From positions 7,552,476 through 7,616,475 of the forward strand of contig JABAKD010000001.1 in assembly GCA_012845835.1 (NCBI GenBank): a stretch of 64,000 bases of DNA, read 5' to 3'. This DNA comes from Undaria pinnatifida (Eukaryota > Sar > Phaeophyceae > Laminariales > Alariaceae). Every line of letters begins with the position of its first letter. Within the stretch, counting starts at the first letter, position 1. Position numbers and translations under genes: made by a program. The notes beneath the pieces are model-generated. The model saw only the letters and a list, made by a program, of their open reading frames with translations, was not told the origin of the DNA and did no database searches. Below are positions 22,257 through 32,322 of this stretch, piece after piece.

Positions 22257-22971
22257 GACTACGTTGTACGACAAAACCCTCCTCTGAAGATGCAACACAA
22301 ATCACTTGCGAAACACATAAACCGTGTTGTTTCCAGGTGCCACACGCAAGCATGTGGCGCGTGCAGCAGTAGCGACTGCCTCGATCAAAAGTGGGTCAGC
22401 TATGCGTTCGGTATGTCTGGTATGTCTGTCATGACAAACCAGTGCAGCCCGGCTGCTGCTGTATGTGTACCATAGTAGATTTTTTAGAAGTCGTGGCCGT
22501 CCTCTCACATCGCGAGCAGATCAAAAAGTAGAAATTTCAATTTTAACAGCAGTAATACATTAACACAAAGTAGTTGTAGTGAGCGCGTGCTGGGCGGGCG
22601 GGCACGCGTTTTTTTTCGTCCATGTCGCAGGTAAAGCCAAGTACAGCAGCCAAGTACAGCAACATATCATACGTCCTCTTCAGCAGCACAAGCAGTAGCC
22701 GGCGAGTAGCCGGCAAGAATGCAGAGATAGCACGACAAAGGTGTGGACTTCACACGCAGTCTATACCTGTCGCGTATGTTTCGACGACAGCAGTGCCCTG
22801 CTCGGCGGACATTACCCAGACCATCGTGACAACCCCAGCGGACACAGGACAGACGAGCCAGATTGCACAAAAAGAAAAAGAGGCCAGCGTACACACCGCG
22901 TCAGGGGCAGACTACGGGTAAGCACGGACGGACGCACGGACCGAACGGGAAACTACCGACAGGATACTCAC

Positions 22972-23412
22972 CGTTGGACTGCGGTCGCTGGCCTCAGGAC
23001 CACCTTCGCCACGTGCGCCTCCCGCCGAGGTCGTTGGTGTTCGCGGCGTCGGTCGTTCTGCTGGGTCTGCTGGTTGACGAAGTGGTCTTGCGCCATCCCC
23101 ATGAAAAACGTCCAAGCTCTGACTGCTACTCCTGCTGCTGCTGTGAGGGCTACAGTGGCCACAGTCTAGGTCAACATCCACAGGGTGATCGGCATTGTCA
23201 CCGGACCCTTGTGCTTGATCCTCTTGGGGCAAGGAGTATGGAGGGACCGCGGCAGAGAGAGCAGAAGTAGAGGCACTGCCCGCAGGAGAAGCGGGAGCGG
23301 GAGCGGGAGCGGGAGAGTTCTCGTCCCCTACGCACACGTCCATGTCACTATCGGAGCTATCGTCAACCTCGTCATATGCTCCACAATTGTGTAGCAGTTC
23401 ATGAAGAGACAT
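22972..23412 (-). CDS. Putative first exon of the MULE transposase
   Basis: The minus-strand frame starts with an ATG exactly where the inner edge of the right TIR ends and runs 147 codons to a GTGAGT donor (22971-22966). It is Asp/Ser-rich (residues ~12-32), then has an Ala-Pro repeat (residues ~34-46) and further Ser/Pro-rich, probably disordered sequence. No domain is expected there. Placement, strand and the strong donor make it the likely N-terminus, but the E1-E2 junction is inferred. Confidence 0.55.
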
Positions 23413-23597
23413 GACCCTTGTGGCGGTGTGGGGGCTGTGATGCGTGCGGTAATCGTCCCTTGGTACTCACGCTGTGTTTCTGATTTGAAAAAGGGTTTCT
23501 GGGTGTGTGGTTCAGGTTTCCGGATGTGTGGTTCAGGAGGCGTTTTGGAGCCGTGCACTTTTTCTTTGCACGATCGTCGTGCAAAAAGGGGTTGCCC
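23412..23597 (-). repeat. MULE right terminal inverted repeat
   Basis: This is the inverse copy of 14884-15069. It ends ...GGGGTTGCC(C) and is followed by the target duplication CAAGTAGA and then by intact LINE sequence GGAGGCGATC. It lies directly upstream of the transposase start codon and so probably contributes the promoter; no TATA element stands out. Confidence 0.92.
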
Positions 23598-23619
23598 CAA
23601 GTAGAGGAGGCGATCTGTG

Positions 23620-25240
23620 CGTTGGTGAACCGGTAGGGCCCTATGGTCTCCCGGTCGAGCTCTCGATGGTTTTGGTCGACGAACGAGAATTTTTCACTCT
23701 CGATATTATCGTCGCTGTGTGGAGGGGAGGTGGCGTGCCGCAACAATGGAAGGATGCAACGATCAAGGTGCTTCACAAGAAGAAAGGTCGGACTGAGTGT
23801 GGCAATTATCGTGGCATCTCCCTCGTGGCTCACGCCGGCAAAACGCATTAATAAAAGTCATCGCGTGTCGCCTGAGTGACTATTTCGAACGCGAGAACAT
23901 TCTGGCGGAGGAACAGTGTGGGTTCAAACCCCAACGCTCGACGGTTGACATATCTTCGTAGTGCGACGACTGCAGGAATTAGCGCGGAAGAAGGATATTT
24001 GTGCCTTATCGACCTCACCGGAGCATATGATTCCGTCGACCGAATCATTTTGTGGAATGTCTTTTGCTCGTTTTGGCGTGCCACAGAGAATGTTCGCCGT
24101 CATCCGCCAATTCCCCGACGGCATGCAAGAATGCGTAAGGTTAGATGACTGAGAGTGCTCGTATAAGTGGGACGTGGAGCAAGGTCTCAGGCAAGGATGC
24201 GTGCTCGCGCCACTGCTGTTCAACATGTTTTTCACGGCGGTACTGCGTGTGGCCCAGAAACGCTTCCTCGCTGATGCAGCCCTAACGGACAACATGGTGC
24301 AGCTCCAACAAAAGGAGAAATGCAAGAAAAAGGACACTTCACGCGCGGGCAAAGTCGACGGGCGGAAGGGGAAGGAGGGGGACGAGGTGCAGAGATTGTG
24401 GGGTATGCTGTACGCGGACGATGCGGGCATCGTATCGCGATCATCAGAAGGGCTGGAGAGGATGACGACGGTGATCGTGACTGCGTGGTCGTCGTTCGTG
24501 CTTTCAGTCTCCGAGGCAAAAACAGAGATAATGTGCCTGGAAACCAAAGTCGGGGGTAAGGTGTCCTTCACAATCAATGCAGCCGGCCAGGTATAGGAAC
24601 AAACAATCGAGTTTGTGTACTTGGGCGGGGCTATCACCGCAGACAGAGACCTTAGCATTAAAATAACGCGGCGTCTTTAGAGGGCCTGAGCGTGCTTCCA
24701 GCGGTACAAGATGGAAATCTATGATCGCCCGGGAGCGAGTGCGCTAATGGTTGAAGGTGCACTTTCTGAAAGCTGAGGTGGTCGAGACACTGCTGCAGGG
24801 TTGCATGACGTGGAGCCCGAACAAGCCTTACCGTGACATGGTACGACGGGTTCACCGCTCCATGCTCCTCCGATGCTTCGGATGGCGGAAAGGGAAGCGC
24901 GATGACCACACCATATCGTACGCCGACGCGCTTGCCAAGACAGCTCCCGAGAGAGCATACAGGCGATAGTGCACAAACGGAGGACGTTGTTTAGGGGATT
25001 CGTAGCACGCATGGGGAAGGACGGTCTTCCAAAGAGGGTGATGTTTGGGCAGCTTGGTGGGGGTAAGGACTACTCAGGGGGGCATAAGAAGGACTGGATG
25101 GCTCATCTAAAGGAGAATATGTCGGCCTTTGGAAGGAAATTTGAACGGTTGCGGAATGCTGATAAGAAGGCCGGCAGATGGTTTCGACGAGTAGAGGAGG
25201 CAGCTGAGTTGTTCATGCGGAGTTGGCATGAAAAGTAGAG
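23620..25240 (+). pseudogene. LINE reverse transcriptase, copy A
   Basis: Recognisable RT blocks occur in order over several frames: [19 protein letters not shown] with GISLV (23757-23830), EEQCGF (23905), DLTGAYDSVDR (24010-24040), [20 protein letters not shown] (24180), and the catalytic LYADDA (24405). These are followed by EIMCLETK and the C-terminal domain with GCMTWSPNKP, LLRCFGWRKGKRDD and LFRGFVARMGKDGLPKRVMF. Stops and shifts occur near 23848, 23960, 24150, 24594 and 24967. The active-site Tyr-Ala-Asp-Asp is retained, but the protein cannot be made whole. Confidence 0.87.
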
Positions 25241-25307
25241 ACGCAAAGCTGCAGAGCGAAGCGCAAAGGCTGCGGCAGCGCCATTTACCGTGGGCATCTC
25301 TGAGCAG

Positions 25308-25542
25308 CCGGGGGGAGGGTGAAGGGGGAGAGGGGGGAGGGAGGGAGGGGGGGAGGGGGGGAGGGGGGGAGGGGAAAGGGGAGAGGGGGGAGAGGGGAGG
25401 GGGGGAGGGCGGGAGGGGGAAGGGGGGAGAGCGGGAGGAAAGATGGGTGGAGGGGGGAGGGGTGGAGGGTGGAGGGGAGGAGTTTGGAGGGGGCGAGGGG
25501 AGAGGGGGGAAGGGGGGGGGAGGGGAAGGGGGGTCGTCATAC
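25308..25542 (+). repeat. G/A-rich low-complexity tract in LINE 3' region
   Basis: Over 230 bp of (GGGGGA)n-like sequence. The same position in LINE copies B (35070-35190, minus strand), C (49340-49375), D (42440-42515, minus) and E (62795-62815, minus) holds shorter G-rich/C-rich tracts, so this is a variable-length feature of the LINE family immediately after the reverse transcriptase. Confidence 0.85.
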
Positions 25543-25894
25543 ATAAGGGACTGAAGTCTGGGTCTAGTCATCATCGTGTTGAAGTTTGTGGGCCTTCCAA
25601 TGGCCGTCACAAGATAGCTTGAGACCGGCCTGACTTCTTTGAAATGTTGCGTTTTCTCCCCAGTGCCATTAATGATGCACTTGATTTTCTCCATGAGCCC
25701 AACGCCGTCCTTAGTCGGTTCCTAGGGTCTGCTAGTATGATATTGTTTCTCTCTTTTTTTCGTTTTTTCGCTTCCTTGTCGTTCCTTTTCTTTTCCTTCC
25801 TTTCCTTTATCTTTTTTTTTTCTCGTTGATTCTTTTTTTCCAATTGACTTGCGTCTGTCGTGTTTATGCGTAGAGATAGATACTACATGCAATA

Positions 25895-26050
25895 TTATAA
25901 AAAAAAAAATACACTCCAGCTGTGAGATCGAATATTTTGTCGAAGCTTATCTTTGCAAGCTGTGTGTGATACTCCAATCGCGCGTATGACGGGTTGTGTT
26001 TCCTCATTAAGGATATAGGTCGGCGACTCCCCTTGCAACTACAGTGTAGT
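25895..26050 (+). repeat. R2 repeat, head portion
   Basis: Begins AATACACTCCAGCTGTGAGATCGA and runs to GCAACTACAGTGTAG. This ~150 bp block recurs, both orientations, at 43815-43960, 44930-45040, 53690-53820, 54980-55110, 56270-56402 and 63140-63290. It is cut by the 776 bp satellite array and resumes at 28866 with CTATCAGGGTCAACAGG. Confidence 0.75.
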
Positions 26051-28865
26051 GTAAAGGAGTCGTGGTGCCGGATGTTGGGAGGAAAGGGACGCAGGGGTAT
26101 CCGCTTCGCTTGGAGACAGCACCGGTTCTTCTTTGATGATTTCTTATTACTGGCGTTGAGCTATGAGAAGCTCGAGGAGACAGGAAAGGGGAAGGAGTGA
26201 GAGCATGGGGGTGGGGTGAGGCTCACAGAGTTCGCTTCACCCTCCAGCTTTGCTGCTGTGCTCTCCTCTGGACCTTTACATATGGAACGTACAAGGAACG
26301 TTCTCCTAGGTGTTCTATATTCCCATGAGCGCTTAACGCGCTTACTCCTACCTATCTTGTCCAGACGAGGACGTTCCATTACCGAAAACGTTCTTGTGGT
26401 AAAAGCTAGCTATTCTCCACTGGTTATCCGCTTCACTAAGAATATTCCGTTTAAGAGAATCTTCGTGTGGACAATAGACCGTAACTGCTCGGACTATCTT
26501 ACCGAATCTATTGCCCGCTATACCGACACTCTATTACATTTGCCCACCCTAAATATTCGTATAGGCACAGACCTCAAGACGGTCGAAAGATGACGACAAA
26601 GTTCATCCTAAAAGACCGGGAAAGGGGGTCGAAGATGCGGCTATTCGAAACAAACACATGAGGCTATAGATTCCACCACACCTCGTCATGAGGCGTAAAC
26701 TCCAAGGATGGGGCTTTTCACTAATAAAGCATATCGCTAAAAGAAAGGCCATAGGAAGATAGAGAAAAACAGAAAACCCAGAATGGGGCAACATATGTAG
26801 AGTAGTCCTGCCGACGACGCCAAGTTGTAAAGGAGTCGTGGTGCCGGATGTTGGGAGGAAAGGGACGCAGGGGTATCAGCTTCGCTTGGAGACAGCACCG
26901 GTTCTTCTTTGATGATTTCTTATCACTGGCGTTGAGCTATGAGAAGCTTGAGGAGACAGGAAAGGGGAAGGAGTGAAAGCATGGGGGTGGGGTGAGGCTC
27001 ACAGAGTTCGCTTCACCCTCCAGCATTGCTGCTGCGCTCTCCTCTGGACCTTTACATATGGAACGTACAAGGAACGTTCTCCTAGGTATTCTATATTCCC
27101 ATGAGCGCTTAACGCGCTTACTCCTACCTATCTTGTCCAGAGGAGGACGTTCCATTACCGACAACGTTCTTGTGGTAAAAGCTAGCTATTCTCCACGGGT
27201 TATCCGCTTCACTAAGAATATTCCGTTTAAGAGAATCTTCGTGTGGACAATAGACCGTAACTGCGCGGACTATCTTACCGAATCTATTGCCCGCTATACC
27301 GACACTCTATTACATTTGCCCACCCTAAATATTCGTATATGCACAGACCTCAAGACGGTCGAAAGATGACGACAAAGTTCATCCTAAAAGACCGGGAAAG
27401 GGGGTCGAAGATGCGGCTATTCGAAACAAACACATGAGGCTATAGATTCCACCACACCTCGTCATGAGGCCTAAACTCCAAGGATAGGGCTTTTCACTAA
27501 TAAAGCATATCGCTAAAAGAAAGGCCATAGGAAGATAGAGAAAAACAGAAAACCCAGAATGGGGCAACATATGTAGAGTAGTCCTGCCGACGACGCCAAG
27601 TTGTAAAGGAGTCGTGGTGCCGGATGTTGGGAGGAAAGGGACGCAGGGGTATCAGCTTCGCTTGGAGACAGCACCGGTTCTTCTTTGATGATTTCTTATT
27701 ACTGGCGTTGAGCTATGAGAAGCTTGAGGAGACAGGAAAGGGGAAGGAGTGAAAGCATGGGGGTGGGGTGAGGCTCACAGAGTTCGCTTCACCCTCCAGC
27801 ATTGCTGCTGCGCTCTATTCTGGACCTTTACCTATGGAACGTACAAGGAACGTTCTCCTAGGTGTTCTATATTCCCATGAGCGCTTAACGCGCTTACTCC
27901 TACCTATCTTGTCCAGACGAGGACGTTCCATTACCGACAACGTTCTTGTGGTAAAAGCTAGCTATTCTCCACGGGTTATCCGCTTCACTAAGAATATTCC
28001 GTTTAAGAGAATCTTCGTGTGGACAATAGACCGTAACTGCGCGGACTATCTTACCGAATCTATTGCCCGCTATACCGACACTCTATTACATTTGCCCACC
28101 CTAAATATTCGTATATGCACAGACCTCAAGACGGTCGAAAGATGACGACAAAGTTCATCCTAAAAGACCGGGAAAGGGGGTCGAAGATGCGGCTATTCAA
28201 AACAAACACATGAGGCTATAGATTCCACCACACCTCGTCATGAGGCCTAAACTCCAAGGATGGGGCTTTTCACTAATAAAGCATATCGCTAGAAGAAAGG
28301 CCATAGGAAGATAGAGAAAAACAGAAAACCCAGAATGGGGCAACATATGTAGAGTAGTCCTGCCGACGACGCCAAGTTGTAAAGGAGTCGTGGTGCCGGA
28401 TGTTGGGAGGAAAGGGACGCAGGGGTATCAGCTTCGCTTGGAGACAGCACCGGTTCTTCTTTGATGATTTCTTATTACTGGCGTTGAGCTATGAGAAGCT
28501 TGAGGAGACAGGAAAGGGGAAGGAGTGAAAGCATGGGGGTGGGGTGAGGCTCACAGAGTTCGCTTCACCCTCCAGCATTGCTGCTGCGCTCTATTCTGGA
28601 CCTTTACCTATGGAACGTACAAGGAACGTTCTCCTAGGTGTTCTATATTCCCATGAGCGCTTAACGCGCTTACTCCTACCTATCTCGTCCAGAGGAGGAC
28701 GTTCCATTACCGACAACGTTCTTGTGGTAAAAGCTAGCTATTCTCCACGGGTTATCCGCTTCACTAAGAATATTCCGCTTAAGAGAATCTTCTTGTGGAC
28801 AATAGACCGTAACTGCGCGGACTATCTTACCGAATCTATTGCCCGCTATACCGACACTCTATTAC
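26051..28865 (+). repeat. 776 bp tandem satellite, 3.6 units, inserted in R2
   Basis: Units start at 26051, 26827, 27603 and 28379 (each with GTAAAGGAGTCGTGGTGCC), exactly 776 bp apart; the fourth stops at 28865. Units differ by only a few per cent. Each contains a plus-strand frame of 125 codons (108 in the last, truncated unit) at 26216, 26992, 27768 and 28544. Most differences between the frames change the amino acid, which argues against selection on a protein. Left and right flanks are two halves of one R2 copy, so the array entered or expanded within R2. Confidence 0.9.
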
Positions 28866-29790
28866 AGTAGCTATCAGGGTCAACAGGTTGATGTTAGGCA
28901 GTCTGGGCGCGGAAACTATAAAACCCGTTCCTGAGGGGGACAAAATCTTATGGCTGTGGAAGGAATGCATCAGTTTATCAAGTGAATAATGTATTTCGAA
29001 TAACCGGTTAGCGGAGGGCGGTGTTTTCAAGGACGTGGGGCCCGATTTTGATCGAAAGTGGGGCCGAAGGGTGGGACGGGGGGAGGGACAGGTGGGGTAG
29101 CTCAATTTGGGCGTGGAAACTTTATATATATCCTTCTTGTGGGGGAGGAGGGGGGATTGTGGCGGGGGGGGCGGGGGGGCGGGGGGGGGAAGGGGCTCTA
29201 GGTCGCATAGAGGTAGGGCTTTGCTATACACGTGGTGCTAGGTCTAGGCGATGGTGCGGGTGGTGGGGAAGAAGGGGGCGTTGGGGGCGGGGGTCGGTGG
29301 GGATTGCAGCAGCGGCATGGACGGCTCTAAAACGATAATGAGGTGATATCCAGCGCGTGGTAGTGTTTATTACTCTGGCGTATTTCGATATTAGGTGAGG
29401 CGTTTGAGCAAGAGAGAGCGAGGAAAAAAAAAGGGGGGGGGGGGGTTCAAGAGGCTTAGGTCACATGCAAGATTAAAATACACTCCAGCTATGAGATCAA
29501 GGATTTGGTCGAGACTTATCTTGGCAAAATTTTGTGTGATACTTCGATCGCGCGTATTAATCAAATATGTAGGGGCTTACTATACGCGCGGTGCTGGGTC
29601 TTGGCGATCGTGAGGGGTGTGGGGAAGGAGGGGGCGTTGGAGGGGGGGAGAGGGCATGAATGAATGCTACGTCATGGATTGCTATAAATATAATGACGTG
29701 ATATCAATTGCGTAGAAGTGTTTATTACTCTGGCCGAGATTTCTATTGTAAGTCGGGCGTTTGAACGAACTGGGCGGGTAACAAAGCGGG
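28866..29790 (+). repeat. R2 repeat, continuation with G-rich tracts
   Basis: Starts CTATCAGGGTCAACAGG and GCGCGGAAACTATAAAACCCG, the R2 sequence that normally follows CAGTGTAG. It includes poly-G tracts near 29160-29190 and 29430-29445 and a second copy of the ~85 bp terminal box (29473-29560). The part 29500-29770 is the reverse complement of 43510-43760. Open frames here are low-complexity Gly/Arg shadows. Confidence 0.75.
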
Positions 29791-29796
29791 GAGTGG

Positions 29797-30092
29797 GGGG
29801 ATTATGCACGTGGTAGTCTTTCTTAGGTGGCAAGCGACGTTGTCGGTTTTTCCGGGCGCGATTACTGAGACGTATGCACCAGTATAGACCTGGCACATGG
29901 TAGGCTGACTCCCGATTTCACTTTTATATGTTTCTGGTGGAGGCATAAATTGCGTCAGTTGTGATATATGCGTGTACCACCTTTTGTTTGTTTGTGTTTT
30001 TTCCCTGGGGTATTCCTTATCCCAAGAGTGACTGGAGCCTGTCCTGTGACCACGGTCTTGATTATTTGAGTCATTGTGAGAAACAACCACAA
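29797..30092 (+). mobile_element. 5'-truncated LINE 3' end (fragment F)
   Basis: Starts in the LINE 3' UTR block GTGGTAGTCTTTCTT and ends at the common terminus, here TCATTGTGAGAAACAACCAC. It contains ACTTTTATATGTTTCTGG and CTGGAGCCTGTCCTGTGACC, which are shared by all LINE 3' ends in this window. Only about 300 bp, typical of a heavily 5'-truncated insertion. Confidence 0.75.
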
Positions 30093-30164
30093 TAATAATA
30101 TTCAAAGTTGCAGTATCCGTCGTACGTATCTAGGAGATATTATACTTCGACGTACATAGGGGTT

Positions 30165-30332
30165 CCATCTAAAGTGCGAGTTTTATAGTGCGGGTTCCCG
30201 TTATAATGCGGTCGCAATCGCTTGGCAAACCTTAACCCCTCAATAGTGCGGGTGCCGCACTATTTGAGGCAGGCCTCTATAGTGCGGGTTCGGTCGCTCT
30301 CAGAACCCTCTATAGTGTGGGTTTGTGTATGT
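30165..30332. repeat. Cluster of TAGTGCGGGT motifs with palindromes
   Basis: TAGTGCGGGT or close variants occur about five times in both orientations, including the near-palindrome AATAGTGCGGGTGCCGCACTATT (first half given as AATAGTGCGGGTG at 30241). The same motif cluster reappears at 36655-36820. It resembles the ends of small inverted-repeat elements but I could not define one element with a target duplication. Confidence 0.5.
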
Positions 30333-30539
30333 ATGTCGGGCCTGAACGAGAATTTTTGTTTTTCATATCAGCACGGCAAGCTGCGTGGAGCATTTTGTTT
30401 TCTTTTGGGACGGGGGAGAAGGGGAACTTTTTTTTTTTATACATATCCTCCGGCGGATGGGGAAAAATATAGCTTTAGCTCACCACACTTCCACGTATTT
30501 TCATACGCGTCGTGTGTCGATTTAACTCAGTTGCTTTCG

Positions 30540-31190
30540 AAGGGGAACCGATTGGAATTGAGTGTCAACGAGAGCAAGACTTAAGTGCAGAGGAGCGGGC
30601 CGAGTGAGCTAAGGCGATGAGGCGGCCACGGAGAACCTCAGCAGGAGGTTGGCACACGGCGACCCACGACCCGCACACACATCATCATCATCATGAGAGC
30701 AGCGATCGCCTTTTTTTCAGGGTTTTTTCACGAGGCAGTGGTACAACATGTTACTTACGTCACTGATTTTTGTAGAGTTTGTATCATAGAAGAGTTGTAT
30801 ACCCTTCATGGGGAACGACCCGCCGCAAAGTTCAATTTTCAGGCACGGGCGTCGTAGAACTCCGGAAGGAGGGGCGATCATTGATATTTGTATTGTGGTT
30901 TTGGTTCGATTGCTCTCGTTTCACTGCATGCCCGCGAGTCGTCACTCTTACAGCACTCTCCAGACAGCAGGCGCGTTCGTCTATACTCACGATTACCGTG
31001 CGGTTCGTACAGTGCAGGCAGCCCAACCGCTGTAGTTGGTAGCCGCGAGTTGGTTAGTTGTGGGGACGGGGAAACTATCTGCTGTAGTTGAGTTGTTGTT
31101 GTTGTTGTTCTCGTCAACAATCTAGAGTCCGTGGTCACACAAACGTGCTGGAGCCCTAGGAAGATCTGAAAATCAAATGAAGTAAAAAAT
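30540..31190 (+). repeat. R3 repeat, copy a ((CAA)n / GTT-tailed family)
   Basis: From GATTGGAATTGAGTGT through GGGCCGAGTGAGC, GAGAGCAGCGATCGCC and GCGATCATTGATATTTGT to the R3 body GCAGGCGCGTTCGTCT and GAGTTGGTTAGTTGTGGG. It matches 33205-33740 closely. It ends near 31090-31190 in a GTTGTTGTTGTTGTT tract joined to a reversed R3 3' end (GTCCGTGGTCACAC...), so two R3 copies meet tail to tail. Confidence 0.7.
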
Positions 31191-31202
31191 TCGTCCAGGG
31201 AA

Positions 31203-31206
<4 letters not shown>

Positions 31207-31236
<30 letters not shown>

Positions 31237-31524
31237 CACACTTTCACTTTCCAGCTTCTGGACAAGCCGTGGTCACAGGTGTCATCCCTTCTCCTCCCCG
31301 GTTCTTGCCTTCAATTTTTATCGCGCATAGGGTTCAGCAATCCCACTGCTCGTCGATTGTACATCGAATGTTGCTAACTCACGCTCTCGCGCTTTCCGCA
31401 AGTCAATTTGTCCACAAGAAAAAGTCCCAACGAATTTATACGAGTATGCACTCGGCGGGGCTCGAACTCACGAAACTGACCTATACCAGGCTTGAGGATA
31501 ACCTGATACGCCACCGGGGCGACC
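31207..31524 (-). mobile_element. tRNA-related SINE, copy 1
   Basis: On the minus strand the head GTCGCCCCGGTGGCGTATC holds an A-box-like segment and GAGTTCGAGCCCCGCC a B box, followed by a ~230 bp body and a long poly-A tail (poly-T of about 30 at 31207-31237 on the plus strand). Copies at 38264-38573 (minus) and 38934-39252 (plus) share head, body and tail. A tRNA-derived head with internal Pol III promoter and poly-A tail is the known layout of SINEs; mobilisation would depend on a LINE. Confidence 0.82.
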
Positions 31525-31577
31525 GACTACGCTTCCCCGTCTATCTAAAGCGCAAGATACGAAGAAGAGCGTGGATA

Positions 31578-32322
31578 CAGTCGTCCCCGCTTTAAAGACA
31601 CTCTTCTTAAGGAAACCTCCCGCTACGTATAAAGACACATTTTTTCCCAGAACATGGTGCCCCCCAGATGTACAATAATAAGGGGGGGGTACCTCTTCCA
31701 CTTTGCGCCCCCCCCCCAATATTTTTTGCCGGGGCAGCACACTGCTGTATAACATCGACAGCGGTCTGCTGCAGCCCGCACTACCGCGTGTGGGTATGGA
31801 GAGATTAACCCTAAACCTAACCTATGTAACTTGTGTGTATCGTATCAGAGCTAGTTCCAACGAACTGATGTGTCTCAGTTGTGTTCGCGATATCTCGGGC
31901 ATGATGTTCACCGTGAGGATAACGCCTTGACAACAAGAAAAGCCTGCAACAACACCAGCGCACTGCCGTACACATTACAGCAAGAGCCTGCATCAACAAC
32001 AGCGCACTGCCGTACACATTACAATAGGTCGTGCTGCACTCCTTCCCGCATTTCGGTGGCGGAGGGAAATTCAAAATGTGTAAAGTATTGGAGTGTACTA
32101 CAGCAGTAGTGTTGCGGCCTTTCAAATCTCGTTTTGTAGTTTTTAAGCAACACAATTTCGTGGTCGCATTCCTGCTTCAAATGCGCGTATTTTGACATGT
32201 GTTACACCTCCAATGGCCCCGGGGACGGTGAGTTAGTGGCCCCGGAATCCTAAAGACACTTCCCCGCGTTAAAGACACTCCCCCAAAAAAAACGCGGTGT
32301 GTCTTTAAAGCGGGGTCGACTG
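31578..32322. mobile_element. Tc1/mariner-type non-autonomous element with TA duplication
   Basis: Ends are inverted repeats of about 25 bp: CAGTCGTCCCCGCTTTAAAG at the left (31578) and its near-exact complement at the right (32298-32322). They are flanked by TA on both sides (31576-31577, 32323-32324). Subterminal AAAGACAC motifs repeat near both ends. With the 745 bp removed, the flanks join as GTGGA-TA-CCCGCGGCCATGTG, which is normal R3 sequence, confirming the insertion. There is no transposase; internal sequence includes a ~40 bp direct repeat (about 31945-32022). Confidence 0.85.

Larger units (their letters stand above)
17508..23412 (-). pseudogene. MULE transposase gene (FAR1/Mutator family), about eight exons, one nonsense codon
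   Basis: Minus-strand exons, in order, with visible splice sites. E1 23412-22972 is an acidic, Ser/Pro-rich N-terminus starting MSLHELL, donor GTGAGT. E2 ~21965-21752 has EADVKKAFLEFGIEMKRF, donor GTGAGG. E3 ~21212-20950 has a FAR1-like zinc-binding part with KCCPSAC and DHNHPV. E4 20738-20593 has a GTAAGC donor. E5 ~20236-20153 carries NMDNEGRMTHLFW. E6 19882-19528 is the DDE domain. E7 19037-18836 and E8 18544-17508 follow, the last with a SWIM finger. Phases match at E5/E6, E6/E7 and E7/E8. In E7 the spliced frame reads SSFTSS, stop, VEGINKIIKK, so a TGA sits where this family usually has Arg before Val-Glu. The ATG lies at the inner edge of the right TIR, which therefore probably carries the promoter. 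Confidence 0.85.
14884..23597 (-). mobile_element. Mutator-like element (MULE), 8.7 kb, with captured ankyrin gene
   Basis: The element is bounded by ~186 bp terminal inverted repeats (14884-15069 and 23412-23597) starting GGGCAACCCC, and by a target duplication of CAAGTAGA (or CCAAGTAGA, 8-9 bp) at 14875-14883 and 23597-23605. It lies in LINE copy A, whose sequence is contiguous once the element is removed. Inside are a multi-exon transposase gene with FAR1-type DNA-binding region, MULE DDE domain and SWIM zinc finger (minus strand), and on the plus strand a disrupted ankyrin-repeat gene. An 8-9 bp duplication, long TIRs and this transposase class are the known hallmarks of Mutator-like elements. 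At least one stop codon in the transposase suggests this copy is inactive. Confidence 0.92.
23598..25900 (+). mobile_element. LINE copy A, 3' part (reverse transcriptase and 3' UTR)
   Basis: LINE sequence resumes with the MULE target duplication and continues through the reverse transcriptase (to about 25240), a G/A-rich tract (25315-25540), and the 3' UTR. The UTR has conserved blocks also present in copies at 34.9 kb, 42.3 kb, 49.5 kb and 62.7 kb, a ~100 bp pyrimidine-rich stretch (25745-25840) and the block CAATTGACTTGCGTCTGTCG. It breaks off near 25895, where R2 repeat sequence begins, so the terminal (CAA)n found in other copies is missing here. Confidence 0.85.

Noticed and set aside
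23924-24658. 244-codon minus-strand frame (and similar frames at 36069-36686 and 48252-48668)
   Set aside because: These run antisense to the LINE reverse transcriptase and recur in each copy at the same place; they are produced by the codon bias of the real strand.
26051-28870. Four-copy protein-coding gene family in the 776 bp array
   Set aside because: Differences between units are mostly amino-acid changing and the frame has no recognisable domain or promoter; treated as satellite DNA.
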